Shown here one piece after another: positions 43,380 to 53,454 of a DNA stretch of 64,000 nt. Source of the stretch: Methylobacterium sp. (GTDB lineage: Bacteria; Pseudomonadota; Alphaproteobacteria; Rhizobiales; Beijerinckiaceae); NCBI GenBank assembly GCA_002928875.1, contig PERO01000020.1:372001-436000 (forward strand), written 5' to 3'. A program made the position numbers and the translations under genes. Below the pieces are notes generated by a model. It did not search any database. It was not told the DNA's origin and worked only from the letters and a program-made list of their open reading frames with translations. Position 1 is the first letter of the stretch. The number at the start of each line of letters is the position of its first letter.

Positions 43380-43430
43380 GGCCTTTGCAGGCCCTGGCGC
43401 CTTTCCCAAGGCGTCCGCTTTTTCGGACGC
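43380..43430 (-). ncRNA. Candidate structured 5' leader of metX (three adjacent perfect hairpins)
   Basis: GCGTCCG-AAAAAG-CGGACGC; CGCCTT-GGGA-AAGGCG; GGCCT-GCAA-AGGCC on the minus strand between the promoter and metX. Confidence 0.45.
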
Positions 43431-43441
43431 GTTCTTCGATT

Positions 43442-43470
43442 TATCTAATGTCGTTCGGCATAACGAACAA
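43442..43470 (-). promoter_or_regulatory. Candidate metX promoter (TTGTTC-N17-TAGATA) with inverted repeat in the spacer
   Basis: Minus strand; GTTCG-TTATGC-CGAAC inverted repeat overlaps the -35/spacer. Confidence 0.5.
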
Positions 43471-43579
43471 GAGGGTTCTTCGTCGGCCAACCGCGAGAGA
43501 AAACTTGTCTCCGCCAAGCCGCGCCCCGTATCAAGAGCGCCTTGCCGAACCGTTTCGTCCCCCATCCGGATTTTCCGCC

Positions 43580-44416
43580 ATGTCGAACCCCCTTCTCGCC
43601 CTGCGCCACGAGATCGACCGCATCGACAATGCCATGCATGCGCTGCTGGTGGAGCGTGGCGACATCGTGGCGCAGGTGATCGAGGCGAAGCGCAAGGCCG
43701 GCGATGTCGGCTCGGCCTTCCGCCCGGATCGCGAGGCGGAGCTGATGCGGCGCATCATCCACAAGCCCTCGGGGCGCTGGCCGGTGGATGCGCCGGAGAA
43801 CATCTGGCGCGTCATCCTCGCGACCTCCACCTACACGCAGGTGCCCTACACCGTGCATGCCGATGTCTCGGGCGGGGAAACGCCGATCCGCGAGAGCATG
43901 CGCTTCCATTTCGGCTTCACCGTGCCTTTTGCTGCGGCCTCCGACGCGAAGGCCGTGATCCGCGCCGTCGACGAGGCGACGGGCGATCTCGGCGTGTTTC
44001 TCATCGCGCAGGCGCCCGGCTCCGGGGCGTGGTGGGAGGGCCTCGCCGCGCCGGGCGCCCCGAAGATCATCGCGCGCCTGCCCTTCGCGGAGCGGCCCGG
44101 CCACCCCGCCGGCCTGCCCGTCTACGTGATCGCGAAGCCGCAGAACGAGGGGCTCGCGCGCGAGACGATCGTGGCCTCGCTGCAGCTCGAGCGCTGGCGT
44201 CCCGAGGCGCGGCAGGCCTTGGCCGCCATCGGTGCGGAACTCGTCGCCTCGGCCGGCAATGCGCAGGGCGCGCAGGTGTTGATTGCCCACGAGACCGCGA
44301 CGACGCCGGACATGTTGACTGCAGCCCTCAATGGCGCGAAATGCGCGCCATCGCGCTATGCGGAACTCGGGTGCCATGCCCGGCTTGTCGCGCCGGCGCC
44401 CCGCCACCCAGCCTGA
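43580..44416 (+). CDS. Chorismate mutase with C-terminal extension
   Basis: [41 protein letters not shown]...[13 protein letters not shown] AroQ-type fold plus about 180 aa. Confidence 0.88.
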   Translation: MSNPLLALRHEIDRIDNAMHALLVERGDIVAQVIEAKRKAGDVGSAFRPDREAELMRRIIHKPSGRWPVDAPENIWRVILATSTYTQVPYTVHADVSGGETPIRESMRFHFGFTVPFAAASDAKAVIRAVDEATGDLGVFLIAQAPGSGAWWEGLAAPGAPKIIARLPFAERPGHPAGLPVYVIAKPQNEGLARETIVASLQLERWRPEARQALAAIGAELVASAGNAQGAQVLIAHETATTPDMLTAALNGAKCAPSRYAELGCHARLVAPAPRHPA

Positions 44417-44456
44417 GGCCACGAAAAGCGGCCTCGCATTCCGAGAAGGCCGCACC

Positions 44457-45572
44457 ATGTCGCCCGCCTCCGCCGCAAAGCCCGTTCCCCGCCCCGGCGC
44501 GATGAAGATCGAGGCCTATGTGCCCGGCAAGTCCAAGGCACCCGCCGGCGTGAAGCTGCACAAGCTTTCCTCCAACGAAACGCCGCTCGGCCCCTCGCCG
44601 CAGGCGATCGCGGCATTCAGGGCCAGCGCGGATGCGCTCGAACTCTATCCGGATGGTTCGGCGACGGCGCTTCGCGAGGCCATCGCCGGCCGCTATGGCC
44701 TCGATGCGAAGCGGATCGTCTGCGGCGCGGGTTCGGATGAACTGCTTTCGCTGCTCTGCCATGCCTATCTCGGGCCCGGCGACGAGGGGCTTTTCTCCGA
44801 GCACGGCTTCCTCGTCTACAAGATCGGCATCCTCGCGGCGGGTGCGACGCCGGTGATCGCGAAGGAGAAGAACCTCTCCACCGATGTCGATGCCGTGCTG
44901 GCCGCCGTCACGGAACGCACGAAGGTCGTGTTCATCGCGAACCCGAACAACCCGACCGGCACCTACCTGCCCTTCGACGAGGTGAAGCGCCTGCATGCGG
45001 GTTTGCGTCCGGACATCCTGCTCGTGCTCGATGCGGCCTATGCGGAATATGTCCGCCGCAACGATTACGCCTCGGGCCTCGAACTGGTGGCATCATCCGA
45101 GAACGTGGTGATGACGCGGACTTTCTCGAAGATCCACGGCCTCGCGAACCTCAGGATCGGCTGGCTCTATGGGCCGGAAGGCGTGGTGGATGTGCTGAAC
45201 CGCATCCGCGGGCCCTTCAACATGAACGGCCCGGCGCTCGCCGCGGGCGTGGCGGCGATCACCGATCGCGAGCACGAGGAAAAGGCGTTGCGCCACAACG
45301 AGGAATGGCTGCCGAAGGTCACCAAGGGTCTCACTGATCTTGGCCTGACGGTCACGCCCTCGGTGGGGAATTTCGTGCTGGTGCATTTCCCCGACGAGGC
45401 CGGTCAGCGTGCGCCGGATGCCGATGCCTATCTCACCTCGAAGGGCGTGATCCTGCGTCGCATGGAGGCCTATGGCCTGCCGAACGCGCTGCGGCTCACC
45501 ATCGGCAGCGCCGAGGCGAACGAGGCCGTGCTGGGCCATCTCAAGGCCTTCCGCAGCGGGGCGCGGGCATGA
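44457..45572 (+). CDS. hisC: Histidinol-phosphate aminotransferase
   Basis: [64 protein letters not shown]. Confidence 0.94.
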   Translation: MSPASAAKPVPRPGAMKIEAYVPGKSKAPAGVKLHKLSSNETPLGPSPQAIAAFRASADALELYPDGSATALREAIAGRYGLDAKRIVCGAGSDELLSLLCHAYLGPGDEGLFSEHGFLVYKIGILAAGATPVIAKEKNLSTDVDAVLAAVTERTKVVFIANPNNPTGTYLPFDEVKRLHAGLRPDILLVLDAAYAEYVRRNDYASGLELVASSENVVMTRTFSKIHGLANLRIGWLYGPEGVVDVLNRIRGPFNMNGPALAAGVAAITDREHEEKALRHNEEWLPKVTKGLTDLGLTVTPSVGNFVLVHFPDEAGQRAPDADAYLTSKGVILRRMEAYGLPNALRLTIGSAEANEAVLGHLKAFRSGARA

Positions 45573-46522
45573 GCGCGTTCGCCCCGTTCCGGCGCATCGC
45601 GATCATCGGGTTCGGGCTGATCGGCTCGTCGGTGGCGCGGTCCTGCCGCAAGCTGGGCCTTGCGCAGGAGCTGGTCTGCATCGACCGCGATCCCGCCGTG
45701 CGGGCGCGCGTCGCCGAACTCGGCCTGTGCGATTCCATTTTCAGCGACGCCGCGAAGGGCGTGGCCGGCTGCGATCAGGTGATCCTTTGCGTGCCGGTGA
45801 TGGCGAACGCGGCGCTCGCAGCCACCATCGGCCCGCATCTCGAACCGGGCACCATCGTCTCGGATGTGGGATCGGTGAAGGGTTGCGTCGTGCGCGATGT
45901 CGGCCCGCATCTGCCGCCGGGCGTCGCCTTCGTGCCGGCCCACCCGGTCGCGGGCACCGAGCATTCCGGCCCCGATGCCGGCTTTGCCGAACTCTTCCAG
46001 AACCGCTGGTGCATCCTCACGCCGCCAACGGAAACCGATCCGACCGCGATCCAGCGCATCCGCGCCTTCTGGGAGGCGATGGGCGCGAATGTCGAGGTGA
46101 TGACACCGGATCACCATGACCGCGTGCTGGCGATCACCAGCCACCTGCCGCATCTCATCGCCTACAACATCGTCGGCACGGCGGACGACATGGAGAAGGT
46201 GACGCAGAGCGAGGTCATCAAGTTCTCGGCCGGCGGTTTCCGCGATTTCACGCGCATCGCCGCCTCCGACCCCACGATGTGGCGCGACGTGTTCCTCACG
46301 AACAAGGATGCGGTGCTGGAGATGCTCGGCCGCTTCTCGGAGGATCTGCTGGCGCTGCAGCGCATGATCCGCTGGGGCGATCGCGACGGTTTGCACGCGC
46401 TCTTCACGCGCGCCCGCACGATTCGCCGGGGCATCATCGCGCAGGGGCAGGAAAGCCCCGCGCCGGATTTCGGCCGGACCAATGCACCGACGCCGCCCGC
46501 GAAGGCGACGGACGCTCAGTAA
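45569..46522 (+). CDS. tyrC: Prephenate/arogenate dehydrogenase
   Basis: [51 protein letters not shown]. Confidence 0.93.
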   Translation: MSAFAPFRRIAIIGFGLIGSSVARSCRKLGLAQELVCIDRDPAVRARVAELGLCDSIFSDAAKGVAGCDQVILCVPVMANAALAATIGPHLEPGTIVSDVGSVKGCVVRDVGPHLPPGVAFVPAHPVAGTEHSGPDAGFAELFQNRWCILTPPTETDPTAIQRIRAFWEAMGANVEVMTPDHHDRVLAITSHLPHLIAYNIVGTADDMEKVTQSEVIKFSAGGFRDFTRIAASDPTMWRDVFLTNKDAVLEMLGRFSEDLLALQRMIRWGDRDGLHALFTRARTIRRGIIAQGQESPAPDFGRTNAPTPPAKATDAQ

Positions 46523-47535
46523 AGCGGGCCGAGCTGCGCCAGCGGGAACGGGCCGAAGCGCATCCGCCCGTTCTCGAGAACCAGCGCGACCGGCACGCCC
46601 TGCGCGCCGCCGAGCCGGCCGAGCAGGCCGCCGACATCGAGCCCCATGCGCCGGGTGAACCCGCTCATGATCTGGTCGATGCCGCGCGCGCGCCCTTGCA
46701 GGTTGCCTTCGAGGCGTCGCTCGGCATCGAGCCCGAGCACGCCCGACACATCCACGAGGGCCGGGCCCTTGGTGGCCTTGGCCAGAATGATTCGCGCCTG
46801 CCCGCGCGCCAGCCGCCACGCTTCCAGGCTCTCCTCGATGCGCCGGGCGGGGTCGATCAGCAGGCCGGGGGCCGTGGCCTGGAATTCCACGGTCATCGGC
46901 TCGGGGTTGCCCGTGAGGCGATCGACGATGGGGTGAGCAATCTCGCCCAGTCGCAGCAGCAGGTCGCTGCCGGCCAAGTCGCCGGGCGAGCGGCGCAGAT
47001 GCAGCGAGAAATCCTTCGCGCTCACGCGCTCCTCCGGCAGGCTGCCCCGGCCCAGCATGGCGACCGGGCGGAGGACCTCCACCGACAGTTCCGAGAAGCC
47101 GCCTGCCCCGCCCCGGAAGCTCGCGCGGGCGGTCTCCCAGTTCAGCGTCACCTCGCTCTCGGGATCGATCCGCATGGTCAGCGGCGCCTCGAGCAGCGCG
47201 ATATAGAGACCCGGCGTGGTGATGCGCCCATGGATGGTGAGGCTGCCGAGGGTCGCCGCACGCGCCAGCCCGTTCGGGCCGCGTTCGATGATCTGCGGCT
47301 TCGCGCAGGTCAACTGCAGGCGGAACGGGTAGCCGGTGATGGAACGCTCGGGGCAAACCCAGTCGCGCCCCCGCGCCGCCTCGCGGGCGATGAACCCGTC
47401 CATGACATCGCCGACGCGGTTCGCCCCGAAGGCCCAGACCCCCGACCAGAGGATGACGAACAGCCCGAGCAGGGCGAAGGGCAGGTACAGCCCGATCCTG
47501 GAAAAGCGTGGCCGGGACTGAGAAGGCATGCTCAT
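46516..47535 (-). CDS. DUF2125 domain-containing protein
   Basis: N-terminal TM, CPERSITGYPFRLQLTCAKPQI, DUF2125-like. Confidence 0.85.
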   Translation of the reverse strand: MSMPSQSRPRFSRIGLYLPFALLGLFVILWSGVWAFGANRVGDVMDGFIAREAARGRDWVCPERSITGYPFRLQLTCAKPQIIERGPNGLARAATLGSLTIHGRITTPGLYIALLEAPLTMRIDPESEVTLNWETARASFRGGAGGFSELSVEVLRPVAMLGRGSLPEERVSAKDFSLHLRRSPGDLAGSDLLLRLGEIAHPIVDRLTGNPEPMTVEFQATAPGLLIDPARRIEESLEAWRLARGQARIILAKATKGPALVDVSGVLGLDAERRLEGNLQGRARGIDQIMSGFTRRMGLDVGGLLGRLGGAQGVPVALVLENGRMRFGPFPLAQLGPLY

Positions 47536-47618
47536 GTGGGATTCCCTAGGGTTGTTCCTTGCGCGACACGGTGAAATCCGCGAGAACCAATGACTTCCCG
47601 CCCCCTGCCCGAAAAACC

Positions 47619-48212
47619 ATGTCGAAGCCCGAGCCTGTTGCGGATAGCGCCAGAAAACGCCAATCGTCAATTGCCGGGCCCCTGCCGCCCGAAAGCGATT
47701 TCTGGGTTTTCGGCTATGCCTCGCTGATGTGGAAGCCCGGATTCGAATTCGTCGAGCAGCAACGCGGCATCCTGCGCGGATTTCATCGCGCGCTTTGCGT
47801 CTATTCCCATCGCCATCGCGGCACGCTGGAACGGCCGGGCCTCGTGATGGGGCTCGATCGCGGTGGCTCGTGCCGCGGCATGGCCTTTCGCGTGGCACCG
47901 GAGAAGGTCGCCGAGACGCATGCCTACCTCACGGAACGCGAGCAGATCAACCGCGTCTATTTCGAGGTCTACCCGAATATCCGGCTCGAGGACGGCCGCG
48001 CGATCCGGGCGCTGGCCTATGTGGTGGACCGCAGCCACAGGCAATATGCCGGGCGGCTCAGCCATGCCGAGATCATCCGTCTGATCGAGCAGGGCGAGGG
48101 CCAGTCAGGTGCCTGCCGGGAATACGTGCTCAACACGCTCCATTGCATCGCCGCCATGGGCATGACCGATCATGCGCTCGACTGGCTCGAAAGGGCGCTG
48201 TCGGCGCGGTAG
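47619..48212 (+). CDS. Gamma-glutamylcyclotransferase, ChaC-like
   Basis: DFWVFGYASLMWKPGFEFVEQQRGILRGFHRALCVYSHRHRGTLERPGLVMGLDRGGSCRGMAFRV. Confidence 0.92.
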   Translation: MSKPEPVADSARKRQSSIAGPLPPESDFWVFGYASLMWKPGFEFVEQQRGILRGFHRALCVYSHRHRGTLERPGLVMGLDRGGSCRGMAFRVAPEKVAETHAYLTEREQINRVYFEVYPNIRLEDGRAIRALAYVVDRSHRQYAGRLSHAEIIRLIEQGEGQSGACREYVLNTLHCIAAMGMTDHALDWLERALSAR

Positions 48213-48931
48213 CCGGCTTCCGCCGCAAGGCGGGCGGACGTGCCTTCGATGGCGCTCTCCATCTGCTCGAAAAACGCCTCGCCGGGCAATCCGGGCGGAA
48301 TCGCGGGCAGGATTTCCAGGATGATGCGGCGCGGATAATGCAGCAGCGTGTTGCGTGGCCAGGCGAGGCCCGACACGAGTGCCACAGGCTGGCAGGCGAC
48401 ATCGCCAAGGGATTCGTAGATCCGCGCCACGCCATAGCGATAGGCCGGCGGCGCGCCGACCTTCCGCCGCGTGCCTTCCGGGAAGATGAGGATATGCCGG
48501 CCCTGCCGCGTGGCGCGTCGCACGCCCTCGGCCATCGCGACAAGCGCCTTCTGCCGGTCCCCCCGGTTGATCGGCACCTGTCCGGCCTTGAGCAGGTGCC
48601 AGCCGAAGAGCGGCAGCCAGATCAGCTCGCGCTTCAGGATGTAGGTCGGCTTGGGGAAGAACAGCACGATCGCCATGGTTTCCCAGGCGCTCTGATGCTT
48701 CGCCGCCACCAGCACCGGGCCGCGGACGACGTTCTCCTCGCCGCGGATCTCGACGCGCGAGCCGACGATCATCTCGTGCAGGAACAATCCTCCCGCCGCC
48801 CACCAGCGCGCGAAGGTCAGCATGACCGATCCGGGCAGCACCCACCCCACGACCGCCATCAGGAACCACAGGGTGCAATGGCTGTAATAGGCGGCCTGAA
48901 ACAGCGCGGATCGGAGAATGATGAGGGGCAT
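48170..48931 (-). CDS. plsC: 1-acyl-sn-glycerol-3-phosphate acyltransferase
   Basis: VAAKHQSAWETM (HX4D-like), ILIFPEGTRRKVGAPPAYRYG. Confidence 0.92.
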   Translation of the reverse strand: MPLIILRSALFQAAYYSHCTLWFLMAVVGWVLPGSVMLTFARWWAAGGLFLHEMIVGSRVEIRGEENVVRGPVLVAAKHQSAWETMAIVLFFPKPTYILKRELIWLPLFGWHLLKAGQVPINRGDRQKALVAMAEGVRRATRQGRHILIFPEGTRRKVGAPPAYRYGVARIYESLGDVACQPVALVSGLAWPRNTLLHYPRRIILEILPAIPPGLPGEAFFEQMESAIEGTSARLAAEAGYRADSALSSQSSA

Positions 48932-49003
48932 GCGCGGAGGCTGTTCCTTGTGCTCCCCCCTCTTGCCAAAGGGCGGGCGGGCAAACAAGCCCTGTTGCAG
49001 GGG

Positions 49004-49600
49004 CTAGGGGTCCGCGAGAGCGGCGCGCAGCCATGCGGCCAGATATTTCGTGTATTCGGCCACGAGCAAACGCAACAGAACCGGTTCCTTCCACCAGTCC
49101 TGGAGGCGCGAACGATCCGGAATCACCGGGTAAAGCTCGATCGTGACCTCGGGCAAGGCCTCGGCGAATTCGAGCCGTGCGCGGGGCATATGGTAACTCG
49201 CGGTGACGAGCAGCACGCGGGAAAACCCGTTGCGGCGCACCCATTGGGCGCTTTCCTGCGCATTCTCGATGGTGTTCCGGGCCCGGAAGTCCAGATCGAT
49301 GCAGCAATCGAATGCCGCCTCGTGGCCGGGCCAAGTGCGGCGCAGTTGCTCCGCCGTGACCTGCACGTTCACGCCCGAGATCAGCAGGCGGCGGCCATAA
49401 CCGCTCTCGAGCAGGCGAATCGCATCCTCGATGCGATCGGCTCCGCCGGTAAGCACGATGATGCCGTCGGCGCGCGGCGCGGGCGCCGGCCGGTTGGCCT
49501 CGAGCGTCGCCACGAACCAGAGAAATCCGGCGCTCCAGCCCAGCGCCATCAGCACGGCCAGGAAAACCATCACGCGCAAGGCCCGGGCGGTCCGGATCAT
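49004..49600 (-). CDS. YdcF/ElyC family protein (DUF218)
   Basis: IIVLTGGADRIEDAIRLLESGYGRRLLISGVN...VLLVTASYHMPRARLEF. Confidence 0.93.
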   Translation of the reverse strand: MIRTARALRVMVFLAVLMALGWSAGFLWFVATLEANRPAPAPRADGIIVLTGGADRIEDAIRLLESGYGRRLLISGVNVQVTAEQLRRTWPGHEAAFDCCIDLDFRARNTIENAQESAQWVRRNGFSRVLLVTASYHMPRARLEFAEALPEVTIELYPVIPDRSRLQDWWKEPVLLRLLVAEYTKYLAAWLRAALADP

Positions 49601-49613
49601 GGCGGTGGCCCGC

Positions 49614-50615
49614 TCACTGGGCCTGCTCCATGCCGCGCAAGGTCCGGTAAACGGTCACGCGTGAGACGACGCCCGTGACCACCGCCACGAGCACGCCGAT
49701 GACCAGCACCGACAGGTAACCCCAGAGCGGCAGGCTGAAACGGCCGAACAGCGCCTCCACCTGTTCCAGCGCGGAACCCTGCGCGCCGCGCCCGAACACC
49801 AAACCGGCCACGATGAAGAACCCCGAGGCCGCCAGCGCGCCGGCGGCCCCGCCCCGCAGGCCCAGCCGCAGGAAATGCCCCTGGAACTGCCGGGCGATGT
49901 AGGAATCCTCCGCGCCCACAAGATGCAGCACATCGATGATCTGCGCCGTGCCCGCCATCGCACCACGCGTGGCGAAGGCGACGGCCAGCGCCGTGGCGAC
50001 CAGCACCAGCGTGAGGATCATCAGGCCGATCCCGACCAGCGTGTCGGCCATCGCCTTCAGGCGGCTGAGCCAGAGCTTGTGATCATCGAGCAGCGCGTTG
50101 GGAACCCGTTCGGCCAGGGCGGCGCGCAAGCCGGACAGATCGGGCGCGAGGCCGGCGGCCAGCCGCAGCACCACGAGACGCGGCACGGGCAGATCGCCGA
50201 GGTCGAGCCCGGTGCCGAGCCAGGGCTCCAGCAGCTTCTCGCCCTCGCGGCGATCCATCACGCGGACCTCCTCGATCACCCGCTGGCGCCGCGCGAGGTC
50301 GGCTGCGGCGGCCACATCGGCATCGAGATTGCGGCCCGGCGCCGGGCGGATCTGGATGGTCATCTCGCGGGCGATGGTGCGCGACCAGTCGCGCGAGGCA
50401 TCCGCGACGAGATGCACCGCGCCGGCCGTGAGGCTCGCCAGAAACGTCATGATGGCGATGACGAGCATCAGCGCCGCCCCGGAGCGGGATTTCGCCGGGA
50501 GAACCGGCGCCAGCACCCGGTCGCGCGGCACGAGCAGCGGCTTGAGCAGCACGCCGCCGAGGCCCGTCATCAGCCTGGCCCGCAGGCCGGAGGCGGGCGG
50601 TTCACTCATAGACAT
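49614..50615 (-). CDS. ftsX: Cell division protein FtsX
   Basis: 4-TM FtsX-like; IIDVLHLVGAEDSYIARQFQGHFLRLGLRGG. Confidence 0.93.
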   Translation of the reverse strand: MSMSEPPASGLRARLMTGLGGVLLKPLLVPRDRVLAPVLPAKSRSGAALMLVIAIMTFLASLTAGAVHLVADASRDWSRTIAREMTIQIRPAPGRNLDADVAAAADLARRQRVIEEVRVMDRREGEKLLEPWLGTGLDLGDLPVPRLVVLRLAAGLAPDLSGLRAALAERVPNALLDDHKLWLSRLKAMADTLVGIGLMILTLVLVATALAVAFATRGAMAGTAQIIDVLHLVGAEDSYIARQFQGHFLRLGLRGGAAGALAASGFFIVAGLVFGRGAQGSALEQVEALFGRFSLPLWGYLSVLVIGVLVAVVTGVVSRVTVYRTLRGMEQAQ

Positions 50616-51327
50616 GGAGCTGACCCTCGGCGAGCACCAGCCGGCGCGCGTCGATCATGTCCATCAGCGCGAGATCGTGGGTGGCGATCACCACGGCCGT
50701 GCCGGACTTGTTGAGCTCGATGAACAGGCGCAGCAGGCGCCGGGCAAGGCCGGGATCGACGTTGCCGGTCGGCTCGTCCGCGAGCAGCAGGGCCGGCTGG
50801 CCGATCAGCGCCCGCGCGATCGCCGCCCGCTGTTTCTCGCCGCCCGAGAGAATGACCGGCGGCACATGCATGCGATCGCCGAGGCCCACCCAGCGCAGGA
50901 GTTCGATCACCTCGCCGCGGTAGCTCGCCTCCTCGCGCCCCTGCACGAGCAGCGGCAGGGCGACGTTCTCGTAGGTCGTGAGGTGATCGAGCAGGCGGAA
51001 ATCCTGGAAGACGATGCCGATGCGGCGGCGCAGGCGCGCGAGTTCCGCCTGGCTGTGCTGGCTCACATTCTCGCCGAACAGCGTCACGCGGCCGCGTGTG
51101 GGCTTCAAAGTCTGCATCACAAGTTTCAGGAGCGTGGTTTTCCCCGCCCCCGATGGACCGGTGAGGAACTGGAAACTCTGCGGCGGGATGGTGAAATCGA
51201 TGTCGCGGAGGATTTCCGGGCCGATGCCGTAGCGCAAGCCGACATTCTCGAAGCGCACGAGGTCAGGCTCGGCCAGTTCCGGCCAGAGCGGAAGGGTGCC
51301 CTCGTCTCTTTCCGTGAAATCCACCAC
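50602..51327 (-). CDS. ftsE: Cell division ATP-binding protein FtsE
   Basis: [48 protein letters not shown]; overlaps ftsX. Confidence 0.95.
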   Translation of the reverse strand: MVDFTERDEGTLPLWPELAEPDLVRFENVGLRYGIGPEILRDIDFTIPPQSFQFLTGPSGAGKTTLLKLVMQTLKPTRGRVTLFGENVSQHSQAELARLRRRIGIVFQDFRLLDHLTTYENVALPLLVQGREEASYRGEVIELLRWVGLGDRMHVPPVILSGGEKQRAAIARALIGQPALLLADEPTGNVDPGLARRLLRLFIELNKSGTAVVIATHDLALMDMIDARRLVLAEGQLHVYE

Positions 51328-51426
51328 AGGTTTTACCGGCCCTTAACTGTCCATCGTCAGAGATAGCAGCGTGGCACGCCAGTCGTGAACCCCTTTGGAA
51401 CGGGCCTGAGCGGAAGAACCCATGCG

Positions 51427-52422
51427 ATGATGCGCATTCGCTGCCCGAACTGCGAGACACGCCACGAAGTTCCCGATTCCGTTCTGGCCGGGAAGCCGCG
51501 CAAGGTGCGCTGCGCCTCCTGCCGCACCGTGTTCGAAGCCGTCGCGGAAAGTGATTCGCCCGCCGGAAGCGCTGCCACCGCTACCGCTGCGGCTGCAACC
51601 GCTGCGGCCGCGATGGATTGGTCCGGCACCGACGACGCGCTGATCGGCGACACGATGGTCACGCCGATTGTTGCGAATGAGGACCCGCCCGAGCCCGAAG
51701 CCGACATGAACGCGGCGATGGGCCAGGATGATCTCGACGCGCTGTTCGCCGACGCGCCGCCCGAGATGCCGCCCGACAACCCCGTCGATCTCGCGCCCGA
51801 ACCGTCTCCGGCCGAAAATCCGGTCGCGTCGGTGCCGGAGGGACAGGAAGCGGCCATGCTGGCGGCGACGGCCTCTGCTGCCGCTGCGGGTGCTGCCGCG
51901 ACAGCCTCGGCAAGGGCCGGCGCCAAGCCGCGCAAGCGCAATCCCCATTCGAAACCGTCGCGCCATTCCGGCTTCCGGCTGAAGCCGGCGCTGGGCATGG
52001 TCGCCGCCACCGGAATCGGCACGCTGATGGCGCTGACAATCTTCCGCCACGAAACGGTGCGCATCGCGCCGAGCCTCGCTCCCTATTTCGAGATGATGGG
52101 GCTCGAGGTGAATTCCACCGGCCTCGAGATCCGCAACGTACGCAGCCATATCGTCATCGAGGACCATCGCGAGACGCTGGAGATCACCGGGCAGGTCTTC
52201 AACATCACGCGGGCCCGGCAGACGGTTCCGGTCATCCGGCTGTCGCTGCACAATGCGGAGGGCCAGCAGCTCTATGTCTGGACCGGCACGGCGGATGCCA
52301 CCGAACTGGCCGCCGGCGAAAAGACGCAATTCCGCCGGAAGCTCGCGAGCCCGCCTAAAGATGCCACGCAAGTGATGGTGCGCTTCGTCGCAAGAGACGA
52401 TATCGTCGCCAGCATTCGCTGA
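51427..52422 (+). CDS. Zinc-ribbon (MJ0042-type) domain membrane protein
   Basis: MMRIRCPNCETRHEVPDSVLAGKPRKVRCASCRTVFEA; one TM; C-terminal DUF3426-like region. Confidence 0.85.
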   Translation: MMRIRCPNCETRHEVPDSVLAGKPRKVRCASCRTVFEAVAESDSPAGSAATATAAAATAAAAMDWSGTDDALIGDTMVTPIVANEDPPEPEADMNAAMGQDDLDALFADAPPEMPPDNPVDLAPEPSPAENPVASVPEGQEAAMLAATASAAAAGAAATASARAGAKPRKRNPHSKPSRHSGFRLKPALGMVAATGIGTLMALTIFRHETVRIAPSLAPYFEMMGLEVNSTGLEIRNVRSHIVIEDHRETLEITGQVFNITRARQTVPVIRLSLHNAEGQQLYVWTGTADATELAAGEKTQFRRKLASPPKDATQVMVRFVARDDIVASIR

Positions 52423-52476
52423 TCCCTTCATGCACCCGAACGGCTCTCCCGCCTTCGGCAAAGGCAGGACCCCGCC

Positions 52477-53061
52477 TTGACCGACCCCGCCAAGCCCAAT
52501 TCTTCCGCATCCGAGCACGTCACCATCGATGCCTATCGCATCCGCGTCCTGTTTTCCGAGGACGCGATCGCCCGCCGCAACCGCGAACTCGCCGCCGACA
52601 TCGTCCGAGCCGCGCCGCAGAACCTGCTGGTCATCGCGATCCTGCGCGGCAGCTTCATCTTCGCGGCGGATCTCGTGCGGCAGCTGCATCGGGCGGGGCT
52701 CGCGCCGTCGATCGAATTCATGCAGCTCGCGAGCTACCATTCCGGCACGGTGTCCTCCGGGCAGGTGACCGTGCTGAAGGACATCGACAACCAGGTCGAT
52801 GATCGCGACGTGCTGCTGATCGACGACATTCTCGAATCGGGCCGCACGCTGGCCTTCGCGAAGGATCTGCTCGTGGCGCGCGGCGCCCGGCGCGTGCTCA
52901 CGGCGGTGCTTGTGGAAAAACCCATGAAACGCGCTGTGCAATTCGAGGCCGATTTCGTGGGATTTGCCGCGCCCGATCATTTTCTGGTCGGCTACGGGAT
53001 GGACGTGGCGCATCAGTTGCGGCAATTGCCCTTCATCGGCGTTGTGGAAGGCGAAGCCTGA
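52477..53061 (+). CDS. hpt: Hypoxanthine phosphoribosyltransferase
   Basis: TTG start; VLLIDDILESGRTLAFAKDLL PRPP loop, ILRGSFIFAADLVRQL. Confidence 0.94.
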   Translation: MTDPAKPNSSASEHVTIDAYRIRVLFSEDAIARRNRELAADIVRAAPQNLLVIAILRGSFIFAADLVRQLHRAGLAPSIEFMQLASYHSGTVSSGQVTVLKDIDNQVDDRDVLLIDDILESGRTLAFAKDLLVARGARRVLTAVLVEKPMKRAVQFEADFVGFAAPDHFLVGYGMDVAHQLRQLPFIGVVEGEA

Positions 53062-53073
53062 AGGTTCGGCAGC

Positions 53074-53451
53074 ATGGTGCGCATTCTCCTGGTGGATGAC
53101 GATGAGGCGGTGCGTGCGCCGCTGGCCCGGGCGCTCGTGCTCGATGGCCATGCCGTGACCGAGGCGAGCGACGGCGCGCACGCGCTCGAAACCTTCACCG
53201 AGGACGAGGCTGGCTTCGACCTGCTGGTGAGCGATATCCGCATGCCGGTGATGGATGGCATCCAGCTTGCCCTGGCCGTGGCGGCGAAACGCCCCGGCTT
53301 CCCCATCATCCTGATGACGGGCTATGCCGAGCAGCGCGAGCGCGCCAAGGAACTCGAAGGGCTCGTCGACGACGTGCTGATCAAGCCCTTCCCGCTCGGC
53401 GATTTCCGCCGGGTCGTGCGCGAGGTCATCGCCCACCGCCTTCCCGGCTGA
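53074..53451 (+). CDS. Single-domain response regulator
   Basis: ILLVDDDEAVRAPLARAL...LLVSDIRMPVMDGIQLA...LMTGY...VLIKPF. Confidence 0.93.
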   Translation: MVRILLVDDDEAVRAPLARALVLDGHAVTEASDGAHALETFTEDEAGFDLLVSDIRMPVMDGIQLALAVAAKRPGFPIILMTGYAEQRERAKELEGLVDDVLIKPFPLGDFRRVVREVIAHRLPG

Positions 53452-53454
53452 TCG

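Noticed and set aside
43380-43430. SAM-II riboswitch call for the metX leader
   Set aside because: I could not match the SAM-II conserved core by eye; kept only as an unclassified structured leader candidate.
43365-43565. N-terminal extension of metX to 43565
   Set aside because: The extension covers the putative promoter and hairpin leader; homologous MetX sequence begins near [19 protein letters not shown].
45470-47356. 628-aa minus-strand ORF
   Set aside because: Antisense to tyrC and out-of-frame in the DUF2125 gene.
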